A DNA stretch of 60,000 nucleotides from Zygnema cylindricum (lineage: Eukaryota > Streptophyta > Zygnematophyceae > Zygnematales > Zygnemataceae). Positions 48,568 to 57,702 of this stretch are shown piece after piece (the first letter of the stretch is position 1; each line of letters opens with the position of its first letter). The stretch spans positions 328,400 to 388,399 of the forward strand of contig JBBHKE010000927.1 of assembly GCA_037447655.1 (NCBI GenBank), read 5' to 3'. Below the pieces are notes generated by a model. That model was not told the origin of the DNA. It worked only from the letters and a program-made list of their open reading frames with translations, and ran no database searches. The position numbers and the translations under genes were made by a program.

Positions 48568-50047
48568 GGGCATGTTCCCATGTAACCGAAACTTTAAAAC
48601 GTTACTTTGGATTTTAGCGCAGATTTTACGGTGTACTTTTCAAAGTGTTCCAATGTCAATCATTACTTGCGCCTTCCTTACTTCAAATATGTGACAGGTG
48701 TAGACGTCTACAAAATATGCGACAGCCTACGATAGTACGAAATGAAATGTATACGACTACGAAACTTCCTAAAACTACACCGCGCATCGTTATTAGTGTC
48801 AAAGTTTAAATAGTGTGTAAGTAAATATACCGTCATTGACGCTAATTAAGAATTTGAAAATTAAAAAAAAAAAGGTTTATTCTAATTTCAGTGTTAACGC
48901 TAATTTGGAACAGCAAAAATGGAAAATTTTCTGTACGATTATATACATTATTATATGTATTTGTACAAAATATAAAAAATCGTACACCGTAGTGAAGTTT
49001 AAGTATACGTACATGTCAGACTTATTTACATGTCAGACCAATCCCGTTTTTTTAGCGCACGTTCCTATGCGAACGCGTCCGATTTAATTCATTTTTTGTA
49101 AAATTTTCAACTAAAAAGGTACATTTATGTACGGTCTGACATCGACCGTACACAGCACTATTTACATATTAATGTACTTTCGTTCTGTACGCTAATTTGT
49201 ACAGAACCTCAATTAACGTCAAGGAAAAATTAAAATCACGTATACTATTTTTGGAAAAAAATAAAAATTTTAAGAACCCAAATTAGTGACCTTGACACTA
49301 ATAACGATGCGCGGTGTAGTGACGTCTACAAAAACGGCGACGGTCGTAGACGTCGAGTTTTTTGTAGATGTTTAGGGTTTTGTGACATTGCGAAGTAATG
49401 CTACCTTGTGACGTCATCAACATGTAAACTTTCCGCCATGGCTTCCCGATTTCTTTTTCTTACCACTTATCATTGGATATGCCATCAAAATGAGACCAAA
49501 AATATTAAAAAAAAATGATTTTTTTTTTTTATACTATTATTGCTGCATTTCATTTAGAGATGAGAGAAAGAGGAGCGGTTAAATGAAAAAGATGGGGAAA
49601 GACGAGGACGTTGTAAATTTTTGCAAAGGACCCTTGAAAGAAAGTGGAGGTCCGAAACCCCAAATAATTTTTTTCCGTACATGCTTGTCATTTTTGTACG
49701 TACATGCGCGTGACGAGCATGGAAAAAAAAAGCGTGTACTCTCCCTCGTTCAAAAAAATTTGAAAACGTTTCACGCGTGCAATACTTGCTTTCTATTCGT
49801 CGATAGGGTGTTATTTTGGTTAAAATCAGATCGCGATTTGATTCCATTACAAGTGTGAAGATGAGCTGGAAGTGGATCGCGATGATAATAACGCCAAATT
49901 GTCGTACCTTCCAAGTTACAAGATGACGCAAAATGTACTTGTGTTTTTGCCCATTTTTCGTGCGGCGTAATATTTTATCGTTGGAAGTCCCATTTTCTAT
50001 GAAAACGACGGGAAAAAACCCTTACTTGAACACATGGGAACACGCCG
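48568..50047. mobile_element. Tourist/PIF-Harbinger-like element (copy c)
   Basis: Ends GGGCATGTTCCCATGT and ACATGGGAACACGCC, with TTA duplicated at 48565-48567 and 50048-50050. Copy A has the empty site CTACTTTAGTGTATCG. The interior shares GAAACTTTAAAACG, GCGACGGTCGTAGACG and GCCATGGCTTCCCG with copies a and b. It contains the TA element 48776-49318; without that it is about 937 bp. Confidence 0.9.
48776..49318. mobile_element. TA-flanked MITE nested in the Tourist-like element
   Basis: Begins TACACCGCGCATCGTTATTA and ends TAATAACGATGCGCGGTGTA, with perfectly inverted ends. It is the full-length reference for the Helitron-split copy at 20807-27448. Noncoding. Confidence 0.85.
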
Positions 50048-50286
50048 TTAGTGTATCGTTCCTAAGTGTTGACGATTATATTCCAATACGACATCGCCAC
50101 GAAAGGCGGCTGTCAATTAGCAGCGATATTTGCATTTTCATCATGCTTTGTTGTAGTTTTATGTATATAAATGTTACATGAACATCCCGAACTGCTATGG
50201 CACACCTTCGTGAAATCGACACGAAATTGTACACTTCTAGCCTAGCACTTGGCCCGGTTCGGTAGGTTCGATTTGGCTCGGCTGGG

Positions 50287-51033
50287 CAGAGGTCGCAAAC
50301 GGTCAACCGAAACCGTGACCGATCGTTAACCGACCGCCCGCGCCGAATCCGAAACGGATTCGGTTGCCAAATTTTGGGGGTCGGGCGGTTACGGTCGGTT
50401 GACTCACCAGGAAAAAAAAAACGGTCAGTTACGGTCGGTCAAACAAAAAACCAAAAAAAATGAACATTTTGTACTTTTTTTTTCCAACATTATTGTTCTT
50501 TGTACTTTTGGTATCGTGGAAGTAAGTGACATCATGATTAGCGTCGCAAATCTGACACGGTACTGTAGTAAGCTATTTATTTCGCAAATCAAAGGGAACG
50601 CGACAAAGCGTCGCAAATCTGACACGGTAGTACACTATTCATTTCGAAAATCTTAGGGAAAGCGACAAAGCCTCTCAAATCTGACACGGTAGTACAATAT
50701 TCATTTCGAAAATTTAGGCAACGCGACAAAGCGTCGCAAATCTGACACGGTAGTACACTATTCATTTCGCAAATCTTAGGGAACGCGACAAATCGTAATT
50801 ATTGGCTTATTCCGTCGTACATTGATTAATTTTGTACTTTTTCGGTTACGGGCGGGCACGGTTAGTGGCGAAAAATCAAGATTCGGTTAATTTTTTTTTT
50901 CGTAAACGACGGTCGGTTAACGGTTAACAATTTTGGAGCGTGACAAAACTCGGTCGGGCGTCGGTTACTCAGATTTTGAAAAAAAAAAACGGTCGGTTTC
51001 GGATATGATTTTTTTTGACTTTTGCGACCTCTG
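50287..51033. mobile_element. hAT-I MITE, 747 bp, exact 8-bp target duplication
   Basis: Ends CAGAGGTCGCAAACGG and TTTTGCGACCTCTG, flanked by CGGCTGGG at 50279-50286 and 51034-51041. Copy A at about 46265 has the single empty site CGGCTGGG. The interior carries the repeated GCGTCGCAAATCTGACACGG motif, likely transposase binding sites. Noncoding. Confidence 0.95.
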
Positions 51034-51733
51034 CGGCTGGGTTATGTTCAATATTGGTTTGTGGATCGAACCGAACGGTTCGGTGTGGAACCGGAATTGA
51101 TGTCTACGAACCAAAGTCAGAGGTCGCAAAAGTCAAAATTTTACGTAACCGAAACCGACCGTTTTTTTTTCAAAATCTGAGTAACCGACGCCCGACCGGG
51201 TTATGTCACACTCCAAAATTGTTAACCGTTAACCGACCGGCGTTTACGAAAATAAAAATTAACCGAATCTCGATTTCTCGCGACTAACCGTGCCCGGCCG
51301 TAATCGAAAAGGTACAAAATTAACCAATGTACGACGTATGAAAGCCAATAATTATGATTTGTCGCGTTCCCTAAGATTTGTGAAATGAATAGTGTAATAC
51401 CGTATCAGATTTGCGACGCTTTGTCGCGTTCCCTATGATTTGCGAAATGAATAGCTTACCACAATGCCGTGTCAGATTTGCGTCGCTAATCATGATGTCA
51501 CGTACTTCCACGATACCAAATAGTTCAAAGTATTATGACGTTTTCACTACGCGATTTGTAAAAACGCACTCTGTCAAAACGTACAGTTTCACGTCATTAT
51601 GACGTTTGCACTACGCGGTTTGTGAAAAACGCAGGTACATCATAACGGCATGTATTAAATAATTTTTTGTACTTCTTCCGTTAATACGGTAGAGTTCTAT
51701 ACGTTAGCCACACTATTTAAAATGGCACAATAC

Positions 51734-52487
51734 TACACCGCGAATCGTAATAGTAAATTACTCTAATTGGGTCGCTCGAAATTTCGACTCTATCACATCA
51801 AATAGAGTAAACGATTCTAAATTTTTCATTATTATAATTTAGTTAAGTTTAATTAGCGTAAAAAAATGTAATATTGGTTCGTTTTAAATAGTGTGGAGTA
51901 CGGATGACGTTCGACCGTGCAAATTGTACTTTTTTAAGTAAAAAGGTACAAATAATGATTTAGAAGAATCGCGCTCACACGTGAAATCGCACTAAACGAA
52001 AATCAATCACATCGAAAAAAAGTCGTTCGCATAACTCTCGTCCGTCGACAGCATCGTCGTCAGTGTGAACATTAACTGACATTCAGCGCGACAAATATTA
52101 CTAACGTCATAACGACGTCAAAACTATACGGACTGCCACATTTTGTACGCCTACGTAATTTAGTGTTCATAATTTCAGCGCGGAATTTTATTGCCGACAT
52201 AACCCAATATATAGTACTTAAATAGATTAGAGTAAACTTCCTCTGCGAAAAAGTTATATCACATAAATTAGAGTTCATTACTCTAATTGTGATTTTTGGT
52301 TTTTTTACTCTATTTTTTTTATTACTCTAATTATGATTCGCGATGTAGAGTTGTTAACGATGATTCAAAGAGTACCTTAAATAATGTAAAGAAAAATTTA
52401 GAGATATTTATTCTTTTTAAGGTTTTTGGGTCAAAATTCGTGGTGACGCAATTAGCGTTAATAACGCTAATTACAATTCGTGGTGTA
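51734..52487. mobile_element. TA-flanked element, CACCGCGAATCG variant, 754 bp
   Basis: Starts TACACCGCGAATCGTAATAG and ends TTACAATTCGTGGTGTA. The interior repeats TTACTCTAATT and has an extra internal terminus-like ATTATGATTCGCGATGTA at about 52330-52348. Another decayed terminus lies at 52615-52635. No coding sequence. Confidence 0.6.
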
Positions 52488-53115
52488 GTGTAAATGGAAA
52501 ATTATGATTAATAATACTATTTGATGCAAAAAGACGTGGCAGGTTATAGTCCACGTATTAAAATAATGTTGTTAACTATATTTTGTGATTTTCGGCTATA
52601 AGTAGTAGCGACTTATTAATACTAATAGCAATGAGTGGTGTAGTGGTACAGCTCCCTTTGCAAACAAACAGCTCGTGTACCTCTTAATTTTACTATTTTG
52701 TCTTTTTGCAATCTCCCTTTTCGAATAATTTTTTTCCTCGACAGTCACCTTCTTCAAGGGATTTGTTCCTAATTTTGCGAGTAGCTCTTAGATAAATGCT
52801 TAAACCCTTATATTAATGTTTATTCTCTCGCAAATCTATTTTTTTCTCTACAATTTTCAGACGATTTTTCTTTCAATTACGATACTATGTTATGAATTAT
52901 GCAAAAAAGGTAAATTTTCAATTATGTATGTTTAGAAAAAAATCATAGTTTTCACATAGATAATCAACTGACAAAAAAACACATTGTGATGAGCAAAAAC
53001 AACAAAAAAAAATGTAGTATCAAATATTGAAATAAACAAATAACAACCTCGTTCTATTTTCGACTCTGTTGTACAAATTCTCAGCCTCAAACTTAAAACT
53101 ACAAAAAAATCTATA

Positions 53116-54671
53116 TTATTTTTTCCACCATTCAAGTATGATAAAGTTCAATCTTTCGTCATTAGTTAATTTTAAATCAAAATAACGTTTCATTTCGTCG
53201 TTAACGAGCGTTTTTTTGTCGGTGGCAGTAAAAAGCTAATTTTCCTCATCGCTCTCACCAAAAAAATTGTGGAAATCGTCTTTACTTTGCGATGTTTTTC
53301 GTTTTTTTGTGATACGTTGAGGACTACCGAAATCAACGTCATCACCGAGATCGTTTGCGAGTTCTCAAAGTTTGACCCTTGCGCTTTCAATTTCGGTTTT
53401 CGATACCCCAATTATTTTAAGCTTGTGTTTTTGTCGGGGATCTAATAGAGCCGCGACAATATGATACTCATGAAGGCCACACTTCGGTAGTGCAAAAGTT
53501 TTTGTAAATTACTCTGTTTGAAAAACGTGACCAATGATTAACACGCGTCAATTAGATAAAAAAAAGCAGGAACTTCCACATCGTATTTGTCTTTTTTTGA
53601 ATTTTCGCTCTTATTCAAGATCGTTATCACAATTGTTGCAATTTTATAGTCCGCGCAAGGTATCCAAGTAAACATACTCGGTAGACTTTCAGACGCACAT
53701 ATGTTAGAGCCACTATCAGTCACGACAACGCAGCGATAAAAATTTGACATTTCAAAATTGGTAACAAGATTTTTTAAAATCGTTAAAACATTTTCCGCAA
53801 TGTGTTTTTCCTCCGGAAAATGATCGACTTGAAGCGTCTGTGCATGAAGTTCAAATTCATTGTCAATAAAACGAGCGGTTACTAACATTAATGAGGTTCT
53901 TTTTATTGTCTCGGTCTAGAGATCGGTCGTGAATGCGTCAAAAATATTGTTATCAATATTTTCTCTAAGTTTTGGGATGATCAAACTACGAATATATTTC
54001 GTAGAAGATATAATGTAGTTTTTTACAATATTGATGGACGGGAGTAGTTGGTCGATGTCAACACTCTTGTTGGACGAAACACCAACATCAAACAATGCTT
54101 GACAAACTGCTTGAAAACCTTGGGAATAAAACAAAAAAAACAATAAAAAAATATCATACAAGTACTAACCATGATTAATAAAGAAGGATTTTAACAAAAT
54201 GATTTTTTTTTTATGGAAAGACGAATAAAAAACAATATCATGACAAACTAAGCTAAAATTTATAAATTTATGAACAAAACAAGTTAAAATGACATTTACA
54301 CTCAAGCCATATTAAATAGAATTTAAAATAAATCATACTTGAACCTTTGACTATCGAAAATGGTCGAAGGTCCTCACAACACATCAACGCCACCATTTTT
54401 TGCATTTTTTTTTTCGGTCACTCGTTTTTGCCTCCGTTTTTGAAAGAAACCTACGAAGAAGTCCTCTTGCATTATCCATATCGGCCGAATCTAAACATGT
54501 GTGAGTATTTCTTGTTGAAGTACCGTTTGCTGACTTGTATTGATAAACTATGAAATATGTATTACAAGCCACAAAACCTGCCCCCTTTACCATGTATTTG
54601 TTTGATGTTCTAATTTCATAGAAATGATCAATTTTTTTCCAACAATTTGAAGTGGCCCTGCTTTCTTTCAC
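53116..54671 (-). pseudogene. Decayed hAT transposase with BED zinc finger
   Basis: Reading down the minus strand: a BED-finger region (VKGAGFVACN..YKSANGTSTRN.H.C, about 54610-54500) whose second zinc Cys has become Tyr; a frameshift in a poly-A tract near 54400; then CCEDLRPFSIVKG, a probable intron (about 54130-54343, GT..AG), and FQAVCQALFDVG. DAFTTDL is followed by TAG at 53916-53918 where the family has Trp, then TETIKRTSLMLVTARFID. VVTDSGSN and WIPCADY (His of the CxxH pair now Tyr) come next. After another frameshift come HIVAALLDPRQKHKLK, stops at 53364-53366 and 53236-53238, and LEWWKK with a stop at 53116. The C-terminal dimerisation block is not recognisable. Not functional. Confidence 0.88.
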
Positions 54672-54699
54672 TAGGTAATACTGAGCAATTTCACCATTT

Positions 54700-55088
54700 T
54701 TTTATTTTCGAAGTTCGCTTTTGATTGAAGTTTTAAGGGAAGCGAGGATGTTTTTCTCCATTTTAGTGTATGACTAAGTTTTGTTTGAATTGTGGTCGAG
54801 TTTCTCTAACTTAAATAGCAATTCAATTTATCGATTTATTGTTTAACACATGTGAGTACGCCAATAATTAAGACTAGTCGTGGGAAATTGATGTAATAGT
54901 TTGATTTTCATTGATTTATTAACAAGTTAGTACTGCATGCCGCATGACATTGACATAATAATATGATATATTTGTGGAAACACGGTATAAAATGCGTAAT
55001 TAGCACTTTGCAATAATGTACGACGTATGAATTAGCCAATAATTACAATTTGTCGTGTTCCCTAAGATTTGCGAAATGAATAGTGTAC
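54700..55088. other. hAT-unit interior upstream of the transposase relic
   Basis: AT-rich DNA that may hold the transposase promoter. From about 55005 it returns to hAT-I subterminal sequence (GTACGACGTATGAATTAGCC and TTCCCTAAGATTTGCG). Confidence 0.4.
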
Positions 55089-55651
55089 TACACCGCCAAT
55101 CGCTATTAGCGTAGAAGAATCTTTAGCGTATGTGAATAATTACCGTAGTTTACGCTAATTAAAAATTTGAAAATTTTGAAAAAAAACATACATTCTAATT
55201 GTTTAATAATTCTTATTTGGGTCTTTGAAAAAGATAAATATCGGTCGCAAACATGCTTACACTAATATAGGTATTTGCACAAAATCTGACAAATCGTACA
55301 CAAATCGTACGTTCACACAGTCGAAACGTGGTTGTTGGACGAATATGTGCGAACATGATATTTTACAACCCACTTTTATCCTTTTTTTAGAGCACATATT
55401 CTCATGCGTGCGCGGTTACTAAAACTCATCAAATATACTTTTTCACTTAAAAAGGTATAATTTTGTAAGGTCTGAAACGTACCGTACATTACACTATTTA
55501 ACCGAAAACGTACTTTCGTTTTGTAAGGTATTTGGAACACATCCCTAAATGGCAAACAGAAAAAAAATAGATTAAGCTACGATATTGGAGATTAAAAAAA
55601 AAAGACGGGACAGAATTAGCGTACACTACGCTAAAAGCGATTGGCGGTGTA
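55089..55651. mobile_element. TA-flanked MITE with readable TA target duplication
   Basis: TACACCGCCAATCGCTATTA to CGATTGGCGGTGTA. It sits inside the hAT-I subterminal repeat. Uninterrupted repeats nearby read GAATAGTGTACTATCGTGTC, while here GAATAGTGTACTA, element, TACCGTGTC. The element therefore duplicated exactly TA. Noncoding; full length for its subfamily. Confidence 0.88.
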
Positions 55652-55805
55652 CCGTGTCAGATTTGCGGCGCTTTGTCGCGTTCCCTAAGATTTGCGAAAT
55701 GAATAGTGTACTATCGTGTCAGATTTGCGACGCTTTGTCGCGTTCCCTATGATTTGCGAAATGAATAGCTTACTACAGTACCGTGTCAAATTTGCGATGC
55801 TAATC

Positions 55806-56105
55806 ATTGTTGTTCTACAACCACCGGTGCAGATGGAGGAGCACCAGTAGTAGTAGAAGTAGACATGATACGCTCTCAGAAGCTATCAAGAATCTTATCA
55901 AACAACTATTTTACAGTGTTCACCAAATCTTATACAAGCATCCAAACCTCACAAAACTCTATCAGAATATAGAGTAGCATAAACACTAATCGTCACGCCC
56001 TTAAGTGACAATTTCGTTTGGTACACATAGGGACACCCGAAATCCGGGTCCGCCGGATCTGCGCTAAAAAACAAAAAAAAATCTCTAAGTTTGAAGTACA
56101 TAGAG
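55806..56105 (-). mobile_element. Possible LTR-retrotransposon fragment (leader and start of gag)
   Basis: On the minus strand a leader-like stretch with GGGCGTGACGATT, CTTCTGAGAGCGTATC precedes ATG and a Ser/Thr/Pro-rich start (MSTSTTTGAPPSAPVVVEQQ), which is then cut off by hAT-I repeat sequence. This resembles the 5' leader and gag start of plant LTR elements, but no LTR pair, protease or polymerase is present. It could be another inserted fragment. Confidence 0.3.
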
Positions 56106-56107
56106 AC

Positions 56108-56498
56108 GCACCCTAACATAGATATTTGCACAAAATCTGACAAATCGTACACAAATCGTACGTTCACACAGTCGAAACGTGGTTGTTGGACGAATATGTG
56201 CGAACGTGATATTTTACAGCCCGCTTTTATCCCCTTTTGAGAGCGCATATTCTCATGCGTGCGCGGTTACTAAAACTCATTAAATATACTTTTTCACTTA
56301 AAAAGGTATAATTTTGTAAGGTCTGATACGTACCGTACACCACACTATTTAACGGACAATGTACTTTCGTTTTGCGAGGTACTTGGAACATAACCCTAAA
56401 TGGCGTACAGGAAAAAATAGAATAAGCTACGCTATTGGAGAATAAAAAAATAAAAAGCGGAATTAGCGTACACTACGCTAATAGCGATTGGCGGTTTA
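56108..56498. mobile_element. TA-flanked MITE, right part only
   Basis: Matches 55260-55651 closely (TATTTGCACAAAATCTGACA, CACAGTCGAAACGTGG, final CTAATAGCGATTGGCGGTTTA). The left end is missing and replaced by the LTR-like fragment. Flanking DNA is again the hAT-I subterminal repeat. Confidence 0.7.
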
Positions 56499-56959
56499 CC
56501 GTGTCAGATTTGCGACGCTTTGTCGCGTTCCCTAAGATTTGCGAAATGAATAGTGACTACCGTGTCAGATTTGCGACGCTTTGTCGCGTTCCCTAAGATT
56601 TGCGAAATGAATAGTGACTACCGTGTCAGATTTGCGACGCTTTGTCGCGTTCCCTATGATTTGCGAAATGAATAGCTTACTACATCGTGTCAGATTTGCG
56701 ACGCTAATCATGATGTCACGTACTTCCACGATACTAGAGAGTAAAAAGTACAAGAATGTTGGATTATAGGGACAGTACAAAATTTTCATTTTTTTTGGTT
56801 TTTTGGTTGACCGACCGTAACCGACCTTTTTTTTCCGGGTGAATCAACCGACCGTAACCGCCCGACCCCCAAAATTTGGCAACTGAATCCGTTCCGGATC
56901 CGGCGCGGGCGGTCGGTTAACTGTCGGTCACGGTTTCGGTTGACCGTTTGCGACCTCTG

Positions 56960-57702
56960 ACCTAAGTACCAAACCAAGCTCTTCGATTCTCCCCAACTGA
57001 AAGGTTAAAGGGGTAGACCGTCGAAATGGTTTGTATTTTGCGCGTGAAGTTTATAAAAAAAATACACGCGTTAAAAATATGTGTGTGGACGTGCGAGATT
57101 TTGATTGGAGTGACAGTAATGGAAAGACAATTTATTTTCCCGTTACAATTATTGAATTTCACACTTAAACGGAAGGCTCTCGTGGGACAACGCCCGTATT
57201 TGGGGCAGGATTTGCATCGAGCAAGGGGCAAAAGCTATTCGACGGACTAGGTTCATTTGTTTTGGACGGTTGGTTCGTTGAATGGAAACAACAACAGCGC
57301 ATAAACATGGATGGCGTTGAAGATTGGTTGCGTAAGCGTGACTACCTGAGGCGACTTCCCATTGCTGCTTCACTTCGGATAGCCTACGTGGCTGTCCTTT
57401 TCCTCGATTCACCACGTTTCACATTGGAGAGGACATCTGTACTAAAAATTATCAGACGTGGCGTCTCATTTAACAATGATTTCTACGTGGAGGGCACATG
57501 GAATGTCCACGACAGAAAAATTGAGACAAGAAAGCAAGCACTAGCGTCAACAAATAGAGAACCGTAGTACTTGTGAAACAATAAATAGCTCAAATCACGT
57601 GTTTCTGACTTTGAAATTTCCGCCCGCGGCCGAAGGCGTCCCTCAGTGACTCTTATCAGTCCCTCTCCTTGGAAGTGACGGCCATCTACAGAAACTGGAA
57701 CC
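56960..57702 (+). promoter_or_regulatory. Carboxypeptidase promoter, copy B
   Basis: Corresponds to about 46330-47119 of copy A, with several small indels. ATAAATAG (57581-57588) and CACGTG (57596-57601) are conserved about 105-120 bp before the ATG at 57703. The APR-proximal half of the old divergent promoter is now separated from this part by the 5.8 kb hAT unit. Confidence 0.55.

Larger units (their letters stand above)
51118..56959 (-). mobile_element. hAT-I-ended unit of 5.84 kb containing a transposase relic
   Basis: Ends CAGAGGTCGCAAAAGTC and GACCGTTTGCGACCTCTG match the two tips of the short hAT-I MITEs, in reverse orientation. Flanks ACCAAAGT (51110-51117) and ACCTAAGT (56960-56967) match at 7 of 8 bases. 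Both subterminal regions carry GCGTCGCAAATCTGACAC repeats (about 51390-51490; 55670-56710). Inside are a decayed hAT transposase (53116-54671), three TA-type insertions and an LTR-like fragment. It may be the former autonomous parent of the family, or a MITE that received a transposase-bearing insertion. Confidence 0.75.
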
